IMG/VR virus record: IMGVR_UViG_3300030106_002076
Span: 1 to 24,415 of that record
Reading direction: 5' to 3' (one strand)
Length of the DNA stretch: 24,415 bases
Origin: a virus
Shown here: positions 1-7,697 of the stretch, one piece after another
Numbering within the stretch: the stretch's first letter is position 1
How the letters are laid out: every line of letters begins with the position of its first letter
Program-made: the position numbers and the translations under genes
Notes under the pieces: generated by a model
The model's input: only the letters and a program-made list of their open reading frames with translations
The model's database searches: none
What the model was told of the DNA's origin: nothing

Positions 1-243
1 ATAAGAAGGTGCTGCAGCTGATGGTGGTGCAGATTTTATATCTGAATTTGTGGTGTTTGTTGTAGTTGATGTGCTTGTAGAACCTGATTCATATGTAGTT
101 GTAGCAGTTGACGTATACCCACCTTCAATTGCTGTGTTAGATCCTGAAGTATTTGTCTGTGTAGAACCACCATAAGCTGGTTTTACACAAAAAGCCAATA
201 AGGTCATTAAAATAATTAATATACCTGTAAAATAATAGTTCAT
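1..243 (-). CDS. Secreted Ser/Thr-rich protein, 3' end cut by window edge
   Basis: An open frame starts at ATG 243-241 and runs off the left edge, so only about 81 residues are seen. A strong ribosome binding site (GGAGG, 8 nt before the start) supports this start. The N-terminus reads MNYYFTGILIILMTLLAFC, a typical signal sequence with a hydrophobic core, followed by a likely signal peptidase I site near PAYG-G. After it comes a long Ser/Thr/Asn-rich low-complexity stretch, then a KSAPPSAAAPSY segment. Similar secreted proteins with a Thr-rich linker and a PPSAxAP segment recur in marine phages as conserved unknowns, possibly acting at the host envelope (my recollection, not checked). The cysteine at residue 19 is not in a lipobox. 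It is the most downstream gene of the leftward replication operon in the window. Confidence 0.75.
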   Translation of the reverse strand, partial: MNYYFTGILIILMTLLAFCVKPAYGGSTQTNTSGSNTAIEGGYTSTATTTYESGSTSTSTTTNTTNSDIKSAPPSAAAPSY

Positions 244-257
244 CCTGCTAACCTCCA

Positions 258-425
258 TTATTTTTGTTTAACCTCGTTTTCGTATGACATATCTGTGCCG
301 TGATCTTTTTCTATTTTGTATGTTCTTTTGCAAGTGCAATTATCACAAACACAAATACCATATTCATCTGCGTGTAAATCCCCGTTGCAATGGCAGTCGT
401 GATGACATTTTTTACATTTAGTCAT
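258..425 (-). CDS. Cys-rich miniprotein, probably zinc-binding
   Basis: A 55-residue protein starting MTKCKKCHHDCHC. The frame is open further upstream, but a good GAGGAG ribosome binding site lies directly before this ATG and nothing comparable precedes the longer alternative, so I choose the short form. It has eight cysteines in two clusters, CKKCHHDCHC and CVCDNCTC, plus four histidines. That pattern fits a small metal-binding fold, a zinc ribbon or metallothionein-like knuckle. The start overlaps the end of the preceding 216-residue gene by 8 nt, indicating translational coupling. The function is unknown; nucleic-acid binding or metal handling are both possible. Confidence 0.72.
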   Translation of the reverse strand: MTKCKKCHHDCHCNGDLHADEYGICVCDNCTCKRTYKIEKDHGTDMSYENEVKQK

Positions 426-1068
426 TTTTTTTCTCCTCAATCTCGTAAAAAAATTTATCAGTATCTTCTGTTCTCCATTTACGAGTATCTTCAACATTCC
501 ATTCACTTGTTTGTACTTTCCAGTCAGGAATTTCGTCCTTAACTGTAAATGATGGAATGTCCCAAATTAATCTATTGTTTGGCTGTGCCGCATAGTTGCC
601 GTCATCTAAGGCAAGTATATGTGCGCACTTATGTTCGTGCGGTATTTCAGAATGATCTGTATCTACTATATTACTCTCTGGATGTGCAAAGTCAACTGTG
701 AAAAGGTATGCACCATAATGCCATTTTTTATCTTTACCAATATATTTTCCTGATTGTCCATCTAAGATATCGTAAGAAGTAACAGCAGGATAGTAACTAA
801 AACAATTCCATAGCTGCAATTCATCAAGTCGACGCCCAGGTACTTCTTTTGGATCAAAGTCTCTTTGTATAAACGCAGAGATAGGCAATCTATAAAAGAT
901 TGCACCATTTTCCATAATCGCATGAAAGAGTATAGGGCGCCCTGTAATTGATGTAAGGCCAAATATAATGCAATCTTCAGTTTCGCCGTGATGCTTTTTA
1001 AGATCGTAAAGATATTCTCTTCTGATCTGTGCATAAGTCACAGGAATATTCGCATTTAAATAGGCCAT
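418..1068 (-). CDS. Conserved marine-phage protein of unknown function (216 aa)
   Basis: Starts MAYLNANIPVTYAQIRREYLYD and has no signal peptide or membrane segment. It is a mixed, aromatic-rich globular protein with a charged C-terminus that repeats Trp-containing segments (DWKVQ, EWNVE, KWRTE). A histidine-rich patch, HSEIPHEHKCAH, lies near residues 142-151 and could bind metal, but no known catalytic signature is recognisable. I recognise the N-terminus as a conserved hypothetical found in marine podoviruses next to replication genes. The ribosome binding site is weak: upstream lies the palindrome at 1079-1095 rather than a Shine-Dalgarno, so translation may be reinitiation from the 33-residue peptide just upstream. 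Confidence 0.8.
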   Translation of the reverse strand: MAYLNANIPVTYAQIRREYLYDLKKHHGETEDCIIFGLTSITGRPILFHAIMENGAIFYRLPISAFIQRDFDPKEVPGRRLDELQLWNCFSYYPAVTSYDILDGQSGKYIGKDKKWHYGAYLFTVDFAHPESNIVDTDHSEIPHEHKCAHILALDDGNYAAQPNNRLIWDIPSFTVKDEIPDWKVQTSEWNVEDTRKWRTEDTDKFFYEIEEKKND

Positions 1069-1078
1069 GTATCATATA

Positions 1079-1095
1079 TTAGTTTACTAAACTAA
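1079..1095. repeat. 17-bp palindrome at the end of the 33-aa peptide gene
   Basis: TTAGTTTACTAAACTAA has 8-bp perfect arms around a single central base. It overlaps the last codons and stop of the membrane peptide gene and lies 11 nt before the next start codon on the reverse strand. It could be a repressor site, an mRNA hairpin affecting translation of the 216-residue protein, or coincidence in AT-rich DNA. Confidence 0.45.
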
Positions 1096-1180
1096 TTAAT
1101 ATAATGATGGCAACTGCTACGCCAATAGCTATTTTTTTATTAGCTACAGCTAGTGCCCATAGTTGTTTTACTTTTTCCAT
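1079..1180 (-). CDS. Small single-pass membrane peptide (33 aa)
   Basis: A short gene with a clear AGGAG ribosome binding site 5 nt before the ATG (on the reverse strand). The product begins MEKVKQLWALAVANKKIAIG and continues with an uninterrupted hydrophobic stretch (VAVAIIILISLV), then stops after Asn. The basic N-terminal third and the hydrophobic remainder predict one inner-membrane helix. It sits 13 nt downstream of the polymerase stop codon and fills the only gap between polymerase and the next gene, which supports it being real despite its size. Very short membrane peptides of this design occur in marine phages. A holin-like, membrane-anchoring or host-modulating role is conjecture. 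Confidence 0.65.
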   Translation of the reverse strand: MEKVKQLWALAVANKKIAIGVAVAIIILISLVN

Positions 1181-1193
1181 AGTTTTCTCCTGG

Positions 1194-3038
1194 TTAATCG
1201 TAAATATCTCCCCAATTTTTTCCAGATTCATAATCTACTTTATTGGGAACTTCTAACTTAACAGCATTCTCCATTATCTCAACAATTTTTTTAGCTTTTT
1301 CATCTGATTCAATTGATAAATCTAACTCATCGTGTATTTGTACATGTGCAACAATTCCTTCTTTATATAAGTCTAACATCGACTTTTTAGTCATGTCTGC
1401 AGCGGATCCTTGAATTAATTTATTTAATGCTTTGTATGTATAAGCTCTTCTTATGCCTGGCCCATGCTCCTGTACTGCTTGCTCAAATGGTAATGCTTTA
1501 TGCATACCAAATTGATTTGGTTCCCACAAATGAAACCGACACAATCTTCCAAGTAAAGTTCTAATCTGCCCTCTTTGTTGAGCACGATTAGATACTGACT
1601 TCATTAAATTTTTAACAAATGGAACTTTGTTGTGGTAAATAGAAAATAATTCTTCTGCTTTTTCTTTACTAACGCCTAATTCTGCTTGAAGCTTGGCTTT
1701 ACCCATTCCATAAAATAAACCTAAATTAATTGTTTTAGCTTGTTCTCTGGGTATGTCTGCCATCTTCGCTACAATTGTATGAAAGTCTGCATTAGAGTTT
1801 AAGTAGGAGTCTTTAACATTAAATGCACTTGTGTCTTGATCTAGGGATGCATAGTGTACTACTAGTCTCGGTTCCTGTTGACTGTAGTCAAAGCATCCCC
1901 ACTTGCAACCTGATTCTGGTATAAACAGGGATCGAATCAGTGGACCTAAGTCCTTGTTGCGAGCGGGAATTTGTTGAAGGTTCGGATTCGAATAAGAGAA
2001 TCTTCCAGTTACTGTGCCTCCATTGTCGGATCTAATCTGATTAATGTCGGCGTGAATCCTACCTTTGTGTTCGTATTTAATAATTGTATCTATAAATGTG
2101 GTGTGTGCCTTGTTTATTTCTCTGGCTTTTGATATACATTTAACTAAAGGATGTTTATGAGAAGAAAGAAAGTTTTTTGTAAATGATGGCGCTTGGGTTT
2201 TTTCAGTTCGTTCATAAGTTAAGTTTAGTTTGTCAAAGACTTTGGCAATCGACCTTGCAGCCCATATTTGAGTTTCTACTCCTGTTTCTTTTTTTACTTG
2301 TTGGAGTAAGCTATCTTCTTCTGATGCTAATTGTTTCTTCAGTTTATGAGCTTTTTCAACGTCCACTCTCACTCCAAGAAATCTCATGTCAACCAAACAA
2401 GGAAAAAGATCAGTCTCTAAATCAAAAATAGAACCTAGATCCTGGTCGCTTATTTCTTTTTGCATGACTCTCCATAAGGCTAATGTTAATTGTGCATCTC
2501 GTTCAGCATAGTTACCAACATACATCGCTGGCAACTTCCACATATCTGCTTTAGGATCAACTCCCCATTCTTGTGCTGCTGCAACTAATTCTGTTTCATT
2601 TTTTCCTTGACCACAATAATCCCAACCTAAAGATCCAAGATCAAATCTAAATCTATTTTCATTTACAAGTGATGCTGCAATCATGGTGTCATAAATATTT
2701 CCATTTAATTTTATTCCCATGGCACGAATCCAACACACATCGTACATTGCATTGTGAAAAACTTTATCTGCAGGACACGCACATACATCCTTAAACCATT
2801 GAATTACTTTACTTTTTTCGAGGTTACCTCCACCTTCATGATCGAAAGGAAAGTATCCTGAGTAGCCATCAACGGCCACAGCAATTCCTACAACTTTACC
2901 TTTTCCAACTATGGAACCTGATCCCTTTGATTTTAAATCTGGATCATGTGTCTCCAAATCAATTGCAATTGTATCTGCTTGTCTTAGATCTGGAAATTCA
3001 GTAGGCTTAACCCATTCTGTTTGTGCTTTAAAAATCAT
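1194..3038 (-). CDS. polA: Family A DNA polymerase with 3'-5' exonuclease
   Basis: A 614-residue replicative phage DNA polymerase. The proofreading exonuclease comes first: ExoI IAIDLET (D27, E29), ExoII HNAMYD (D100) and ExoIII YAERDA (Y177, D181). The polymerase domain follows: motif A FDYSQQEPR (D384), motif B REQAKTINLGLFYGMG (R431, K435, Y443) and motif C QIHDELD (H569, D570). All catalytic acids are present, so the enzyme should be active. There is no 5'-3' exonuclease domain, as is normal for phage members. In motif B the residue matching E. coli Pol I Phe762 is Leu439. The start overlaps the DUF3310 stop by 4 nt (ATGA), a coupled arrangement. It lies with primase and helicase in one leftward operon. 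Confidence 0.97.
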   Translation of the reverse strand: MIFKAQTEWVKPTEFPDLRQADTIAIDLETHDPDLKSKGSGSIVGKGKVVGIAVAVDGYSGYFPFDHEGGGNLEKSKVIQWFKDVCACPADKVFHNAMYDVCWIRAMGIKLNGNIYDTMIAASLVNENRFRFDLGSLGWDYCGQGKNETELVAAAQEWGVDPKADMWKLPAMYVGNYAERDAQLTLALWRVMQKEISDQDLGSIFDLETDLFPCLVDMRFLGVRVDVEKAHKLKKQLASEEDSLLQQVKKETGVETQIWAARSIAKVFDKLNLTYERTEKTQAPSFTKNFLSSHKHPLVKCISKAREINKAHTTFIDTIIKYEHKGRIHADINQIRSDNGGTVTGRFSYSNPNLQQIPARNKDLGPLIRSLFIPESGCKWGCFDYSQQEPRLVVHYASLDQDTSAFNVKDSYLNSNADFHTIVAKMADIPREQAKTINLGLFYGMGKAKLQAELGVSKEKAEELFSIYHNKVPFVKNLMKSVSNRAQQRGQIRTLLGRLCRFHLWEPNQFGMHKALPFEQAVQEHGPGIRRAYTYKALNKLIQGSAADMTKKSMLDLYKEGIVAHVQIHDELDLSIESDEKAKKIVEIMENAVKLEVPNKVDYESGKNWGDIYD

Positions 3039-3289
3039 TTATTTATCCCCCATGAATTTGTTTTTTCTTCTTTTGGTTTTTCTGGATAATCACGATCAAT
3101 AGCCATTTGACAATAATGAATTGCTTTCTCCAAATCTTGCTTTTGTCCTTTCTGTTTGTGACGACATAAATACTTTATAGCGTTTCCTTCAGCAAACGGC
3201 AAGTTATTTTTATTTATAAATTCACTTGGCTGAATTTTCATAGAAGAATAATGAGATCCTCCTATTTGTCTTTTATATACATCACTCAT
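3035..3289 (-). CDS. DUF3310 family small phage protein
   Basis: An 84-residue protein with the DUF3310 signature: GGSHY near residues 10-14, IQPSEFI, then FAEGNAIKYLCRHKQKG, followed by a helix DLEKAIHYCQMAI. The family is common in phage replication clusters; its biochemical role is not established, and it is sometimes labelled nucleotide-kinase-like without good evidence. An AAGGAG ribosome binding site 8 nt before ATG supports the start. It overlaps the helicase stop by 4 nt and the polymerase start by 4 nt (ATGA at both ends), so the three are co-translated. Confidence 0.88.
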   Translation of the reverse strand: MSDVYKRQIGGSHYSSMKIQPSEFINKNNLPFAEGNAIKYLCRHKQKGQKQDLEKAIHYCQMAIDRDYPEKPKEEKTNSWGINK

Positions 3290-4731
3290 AATTTAAACTC
3301 CTTCTTTTTATTATTACTTTTTATTAAATATAAATTTTTCATGGATCTTGTTGCACCTACATACCAGACTCTGTATTCTTCATCTTGTTTGGATTTAGAT
3401 TTCTTTGCTCCTTTCAATGTATTAATTGTTTGATTTAAAAATAATACGACATTAGTTGCTTCTCCACCTTTAGCTCCGTGAATTGTTGAAACTTTTATTC
3501 TGGGTTTCTCTAAAATATTTTCTCCATTATCCAACATTAATCTCATATATTCTCTAGTAGTTATTGCGACGTTATTAAAAGCTTCGTACCATTCTAGACT
3601 ATAGTTTACTTCTTTTTCTTTTATTCTTTCCATAACCCTTTGCTGATGCACTTCAGGTACTTGTTCTAAATTTCTTAATTTATTCCACCACTGAATATCT
3701 TCATATAAATTTTTATTGACACTATTTCCTTCCGATGTTTCAAAAAATAAACCTTGGCGTTTTAAAATTGCGGGCACAGGTTTTAATAAGTGATTGGTTC
3801 TGGTTAGAATTAGCCAGTCTCCTTTTGTCATATCTATATCTATTAGTTTAAATCTATGTAATACTTCTCCTCTTTCTTTTTTAGGATAATAGTTTTTATC
3901 TAATCTATTCTCTTCAACTCTTTCAATAATAGAAAGTGCTAATTGCTGTATTTGACTAGGTACTCTTTCCGATTGTTCTAAAGGAATTTCTTTTGCTTTC
4001 CAGTTAATAAATGAATCTACATCTGCACCAGCCCAGCCAAAAATAGCTTGATCATCGTCACCTGCAACCCATATATCTATTCCTTTATTTTCTTTTTCTA
4101 TTTTATTCACTATGGCCCATTGAATTAATGACAGGTCTTGGGCCTCATCTATAAAAATAACATCAAATTTATTTTGAGTATTACCTTTAACTAAAAATTT
4201 ATCTAACATATCAGTAAAATCTATTAAACCATAAGTATCTTTATAATTGTCAATTTCTCTATTAATGCCTTCTAATTTATTTCTTTCTATACGCGTTAAG
4301 TGCTCATTCTTATCAAATTGTTCGAGCGGATCTATTTGCTTAACACGGGCTAAATTTATTATGTTTAAATACTCACTATCGGATGTAAATATTCCATTCC
4401 AACTGTTAGTTTCATATGATGCGTATTTAATTTGTATACCACAGCTCTCGCCTATTGCTTTATAATTCAATTCTTGCATTACATTTTCTTCTTTTAGACC
4501 TAAACTATTAAAAGCCAATGAGTGCAATGTTTGAAAATGTTGAATGTCTTTTTTAGTTAGATGTTCATTTTTTGCCAGATACCTGTCCCTAGCTTCTCTT
4601 GCAGCCTTACGAGTAAAAGCAAAATAACCTATACGTTTTAGAGGCACTCCTTTCTTGGCATATCTATGTACTTCATTTAAAAGTCTTCTTGTTTTTCCTG
4701 TTCCTGGAGGACCTATTACTTTATATCTCAT
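3286..4731 (-). CDS. SF1 helicase, UvrD/Rep-like
   Basis: A 481-residue superfamily 1 helicase predicted to unwind DNA 3'-5' with ATP. Visible motifs in order: Walker A GPPGTGKT (K13, T14) almost at the N-terminus; Ia FAFTRKAA; motif II VIFIDEAQD (D195, E196); motif III GDDDQAIFGWAG; motif IV WLILTRTN; motif V VSTIHGAKGGEA; motif VI VWYVGATRS. It is clearly shorter than bacterial UvrD/Rep (about 670-720 residues), with reduced 1B/2B insertions, as usual in phages. It overlaps the primase stop by one base (TAATG) and the DUF3310 start by 4 nt. It is the only SF1 helicase seen and may assist the polymerase or recombination. Confidence 0.93.
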   Translation of the reverse strand: MRYKVIGPPGTGKTRRLLNEVHRYAKKGVPLKRIGYFAFTRKAAREARDRYLAKNEHLTKKDIQHFQTLHSLAFNSLGLKEENVMQELNYKAIGESCGIQIKYASYETNSWNGIFTSDSEYLNIINLARVKQIDPLEQFDKNEHLTRIERNKLEGINREIDNYKDTYGLIDFTDMLDKFLVKGNTQNKFDVIFIDEAQDLSLIQWAIVNKIEKENKGIDIWVAGDDDQAIFGWAGADVDSFINWKAKEIPLEQSERVPSQIQQLALSIIERVEENRLDKNYYPKKERGEVLHRFKLIDIDMTKGDWLILTRTNHLLKPVPAILKRQGLFFETSEGNSVNKNLYEDIQWWNKLRNLEQVPEVHQQRVMERIKEKEVNYSLEWYEAFNNVAITTREYMRLMLDNGENILEKPRIKVSTIHGAKGGEATNVVLFLNQTINTLKGAKKSKSKQDEEYRVWYVGATRSMKNLYLIKSNNKKKEFKL

Positions 4732-6299
4732 TAATAGTTATTTTTCGCTTTTTCTGTGACTTTATGCTCTATTTGTTTAATTTCTAATTGTTTAACCTTA
4801 CATACTTTCACGGTTTTACCATCTACATTTAAGGAGACATTAAATTCCACCTTACATCTATCTTTTAATTTCTGAGCTATTTTTTCTTCTGGAATCTTCC
4901 AACTGTTTCCTAAGTGATCAATAAAGGATTGAAACCTAAAGAAATGAAAACCTTCTTCAGTTAAACATGCTCCCGTTGCAATTTGCCTTCTTTCTTTTGC
5001 CTGCGGTCCATTAATACAATATTGAAATAATTCTTCCTCTAGTCTATCATTTATTTGTGTTCCTTTAGGTGGTGTTATTGTTTGACAATTTTTTCTTAAT
5101 AAAGTTAATGTTGCTCTAAAATCTTTTGGTTTTAAAGGCTCGTGATAAATACCTGTCTGTTCCCAAATTAAATCAAGTAAATCTTTTTGTTGAGTCATCA
5201 TTTTTCTATTTGCTGCAACTACTTCTGATTTACTACCATCTGGAAGAGACACGTTGAATCTATACTCTGGTTCCGCATACATAATAATTTGAAAATCTGT
5301 TATCTCAGGAAAAGAAGTTATACTGTCTGATTTAACTCCAAAAGGTCTTGAGTAACATAGGCTCCTCATACATTTGCTGTATATTGGATCCTCATAGCAA
5401 GTATGTCCTGCTGTATCTTTTTTCCAAGCTGTTATTTTAGAATCTAATTTTGTTTTGTCCCAAGGATCTTCTAAGTAATTATAATTTGCTTTTGAAACTT
5501 GGTCTGGCCACTTATCTTTGTATTTCTTTTTAGCAAAGACCATATAGTTGTACATAAATCTGTCTCTACCATCATCTAATTTTCTTTTTGAACATAAAGC
5601 TAGACATGGAGGACCATCTTCAAATTCTGGATTAGTTCCCAGTAGAATATTTCTATGTGTCTCTTCTACAAGTTTATTTAAATCTTCTTTATTTATTTTT
5701 GATTGATTAGCAAATTCTATAAATTGCTTTAAAGATAGTTTAGAATTATTCTTATCTACAGCATATCTATTAGTGGATCCATTATTATAGTAAGGTAAGT
5801 TAATAAAATTTCCTGGTTTGATTTCTCCCTTATCATCTTCTTTCAGTTCTTTCTGTTTGGGAAAAACCTCTGTATTAGGTTCCAACCCAAGAGGCAGAAG
5901 AAAAGACTTTAAACCATCTATTAAATCTGCCGCTGGTATCGGCTCATCCATAAAGAGATAACAATGAAGACCTCCGCTTTTAGATAGAAGTGGAACTAAA
6001 GGTAGCTTGTACTGCTGAAATAAAGATAAGTAATGTTCTACTTTAAAATTTTTATAATTTTTTGGATCTATGTCTATACAACCAAATTGTGCTGTTTTAT
6101 TTAGACGACACGGTTGTATGCCTATTGAAATTTTACCTTCTATGTGATTCTGGTAATCGGAAGCATTGATAGGTCTTCCTGCCCATTCATAATTCGGTTT
6201 TAATTTATTTCGTTCAGAGTCTAACTCTGTTTTGGACATGTCTGCAATTCCAAAATCACCTTCATATCCTTTAAATAATTCTATAAATTTTTCTACCAT
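4731..6299 (-). CDS. Archaeo-eukaryotic-type (AEP) primase-like replication protein
   Basis: A 522-residue protein whose N-terminal half carries AEP superfamily motifs: FGCIDID (D76, D78, metal ligands), SKSGGLHCYLF (H112) and, after TEVFPKQ, GNFINLPYYN. This ordering matches AEP primases of the TOTE-associated and phage type. Further on, HTCYEDPIYSKCMRSLCYSR with its three cysteines resembles a zinc-binding element of such primases. No Walker A is visible, so unlike T7 gp4 there is no fused helicase. The C-terminal 150 residues are unassigned. The start has an AAGGGA ribosome binding site 6 nt upstream, with a GC-rich hairpin just before it. It is the first gene of the core replication group. 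The superfamily call is from motifs only; polymerase activity is not proven. Confidence 0.8.
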   Translation of the reverse strand: MVEKFIELFKGYEGDFGIADMSKTELDSERNKLKPNYEWAGRPINASDYQNHIEGKISIGIQPCRLNKTAQFGCIDIDPKNYKNFKVEHYLSLFQQYKLPLVPLLSKSGGLHCYLFMDEPIPAADLIDGLKSFLLPLGLEPNTEVFPKQKELKEDDKGEIKPGNFINLPYYNNGSTNRYAVDKNNSKLSLKQFIEFANQSKINKEDLNKLVEETHRNILLGTNPEFEDGPPCLALCSKRKLDDGRDRFMYNYMVFAKKKYKDKWPDQVSKANYNYLEDPWDKTKLDSKITAWKKDTAGHTCYEDPIYSKCMRSLCYSRPFGVKSDSITSFPEITDFQIIMYAEPEYRFNVSLPDGSKSEVVAANRKMMTQQKDLLDLIWEQTGIYHEPLKPKDFRATLTLLRKNCQTITPPKGTQINDRLEEELFQYCINGPQAKERRQIATGACLTEEGFHFFRFQSFIDHLGNSWKIPEEKIAQKLKDRCKVEFNVSLNVDGKTVKVCKVKQLEIKQIEHKVTEKAKNNY

Positions 6300-6315
6300 A
6301 ACGATCCCTTGCTTC

Positions 6316-6345
6316 GGGCGGGTTCTACTCTCGCTTTCCCCGCCC
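6316..6345. promoter_or_regulatory. GC-rich hairpin upstream of the primase gene
   Basis: GGGCGGG (6316-6322) pairs with CCCGCCC (6339-6345) around a 16-nt loop, a 7-bp all-GC stem in otherwise AT-rich DNA. It sits in the 65-nt gap between two leftward genes, 5 nt before the primase ribosome binding site on the mRNA. Neither side has a T-run, so it is not a standard intrinsic terminator. An mRNA processing/stability element or a translation control element is plausible. Confidence 0.6.
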
Positions 6346-6364
6346 TATTTTCCTCAAGAAAAAA

Positions 6365-7129
6365 CTAGTAATTAGACTCTTCTTTGTTAGCTTCAACAGA
6401 AGCTGCCGCAATATTACTTTTATGTAATGATTTGTTAAAATCTCTAGCTAGGCTATAGATTTCTGCATTATCTACTGGTTTAACTAAAGAAACCGTCATT
6501 CCATGCCAGGTAAAATTACCTAAGTTCTCAACAGAATTTATTTGATAAATTCTAGAAAACGCAGGTGCTGGTATAGACTTGCCTGTTTTCTTGGATATAA
6601 TGAATTCATTATCCATTAATGAATTCCAACCCCTACTAGTTTTTAACTGAGTAGTCTTCAAAGGCATAAGAGCCTTTTCTGGTCTATCTCCAAGAAGAAT
6701 CACAAAATGATTTGCCGTCTTGACAATTTCATTACCGTTTGGCAATACGTCTTTCATTCCGCTCTTCGAAGTCTGAGCCATAATCTCTGGCCCCCTGTCT
6801 GGATGAACAGGTCTACCTTCGCTTTTATCGAATGGTGCCCATTCTGGATATGTCATTTTGTAGAAACATGGTATTACATGAATACCTTTTTCTCCACTAT
6901 ACAGTTTTTTAGTAACTGTATTGTAGAACATTCCTGCTTCTGCGCCATCAACATATTTCGCATGTTTCTTTTTAGTTTCATAAGAACCACTTTGTAGTAG
7001 TTTTAGGAAAGGTAAAGCTAAGTCGCCTTTCTCTATATTTTCCAAACCCATTCCTGAGTCTGATTCAAAATCTAGAGTGGCTAACGCGCCTTCTTTTTTG
7101 ACTGCTAAGTCTCTTGCTTCTTGTGTCAT
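6365..7129 (-). CDS. Conserved phage protein of unknown function (254 aa), replication-associated
   Basis: A soluble protein with no signal peptide. After a short charged N-terminus comes GLENIEKGDLALPFLKLLQSGS, then a beta-rich core (VDGAEAGMFYNTV, GIHVIPCFYKMTYPEW, HFVILLG, MPLKTTQLKTSRGWNSLM), ending in an acidic Ser/Asn tail (EANKEESNY). The LPFLKLL and GxxYN pattern is one I associate with conserved hypotheticals in marine podovirus replication clusters. A flexible acidic tail and the position between unknown early genes and primase would suit a single-stranded DNA-binding protein, but I see no recognisable OB-fold signature, so this stays a guess. A GGAG ribosome binding site precedes the ATG; the previous stop is 1 nt away. 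Confidence 0.8.
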   Translation of the reverse strand: MTQEARDLAVKKEGALATLDFESDSGMGLENIEKGDLALPFLKLLQSGSYETKKKHAKYVDGAEAGMFYNTVTKKLYSGEKGIHVIPCFYKMTYPEWAPFDKSEGRPVHPDRGPEIMAQTSKSGMKDVLPNGNEIVKTANHFVILLGDRPEKALMPLKTTQLKTSRGWNSLMDNEFIISKKTGKSIPAPAFSRIYQINSVENLGNFTWHGMTVSLVKPVDNAEIYSLARDFNKSLHKSNIAAASVEANKEESNY

Positions 7130-7130
7130 G

Positions 7131-7697
7131 TTATTTGCTCCGTGTTATTTTTGTTTTGTTTCCCTTAAACAGGTTAAAGTGTTCAGAAGGCAAGTCTAAA
7201 CCTTTTTCGACTCGCGATCTGTACTCTGCTTTGAGAGTCATGGGCTCAACTTTCAGCTTTTGAGCTGGTTCAAACCCATTTTCTCTCGCAAGGTCTGCAT
7301 AATTGCTCGCCTTGTTATCTTCGCCACGACCAAAGGAAACAGTGATTTCATTTTTAATCAAATCACCCAGGTCGTTTTCTCGAAGCCAGTTATAAGCGCC
7401 TTCCTTCTTTGCTACAGGAATTGTTGCGCTATAAATTTGTGTTACTTCTACTCCAGATCCATCTTGTAGTTTCATAGTCTTTAATTTTAAAGACTCCATT
7501 ATTTCTGGAATAACTTCTCCTGAAAGTTTATCCGCTTGTTGCTTTTTGCGTTTTAATCTTTCTTCGTCTTCTTTTATTTCATCTTCTAGTTTTTGTAGTT
7601 CTAGAACATGAGTAGATAATGTATTTGCATCACCTATCTCATTAACTTGTTGTGGAGAATCCTCCACAAACATATCATGTAAGTTTTCATTACTCAT
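7131..7697 (-). CDS. Coiled-coil phage protein of unknown function (188 aa)
   Basis: The frame is open 10 codons further upstream, but a clear AAAGGGAAA ribosome binding site lies immediately before ATG 7697-7695, and that start overlaps the preceding stop by 8 nt as elsewhere in this operon. I therefore start at MSNENLHDMF. Residues about 25-65 form a strongly charged coiled coil (LQKLEDEIKEDEERLKRKK). A compact domain follows with IPEIMESLKLKTMKLQDGSGVEV and YNWLRENDLGDLIKNEITVSFGRGED. I recognise this layout (coiled coil, then PE-[IL]M, then WLR-IK-V-x-F-GRGE) as a recurrent phage replication-region unknown, perhaps a DUF7173-type protein. No enzymatic motif is present. Confidence 0.8.
   Translation of the reverse strand: MSNENLHDMFVEDSPQQVNEIGDANTLSTHVLELQKLEDEIKEDEERLKRKKQQADKLSGEVIPEIMESLKLKTMKLQDGSGVEVTQIYSATIPVAKKEGAYNWLRENDLGDLIKNEITVSFGRGEDNKASNYADLARENGFEPAQKLKVEPMTLKAEYRSRVEKGLDLPSEHFNLFKGNKTKITRSK

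Noticed and set aside
187-189. Lipobox cysteine in the secreted protein at the left edge
   Set aside because: The residues before the Cys are L-A-F, and Phe at -1 does not fit the lipobox; ordinary signal peptidase cleavage is more likely.
6302-6309. 8-base match AGGGATCG shared with 9964-9971, which could let a leftward RNA pair with the primase ribosome binding site
   Set aside because: An 8-base match between two places in 24 kb is expected by chance, and no supporting extension exists.
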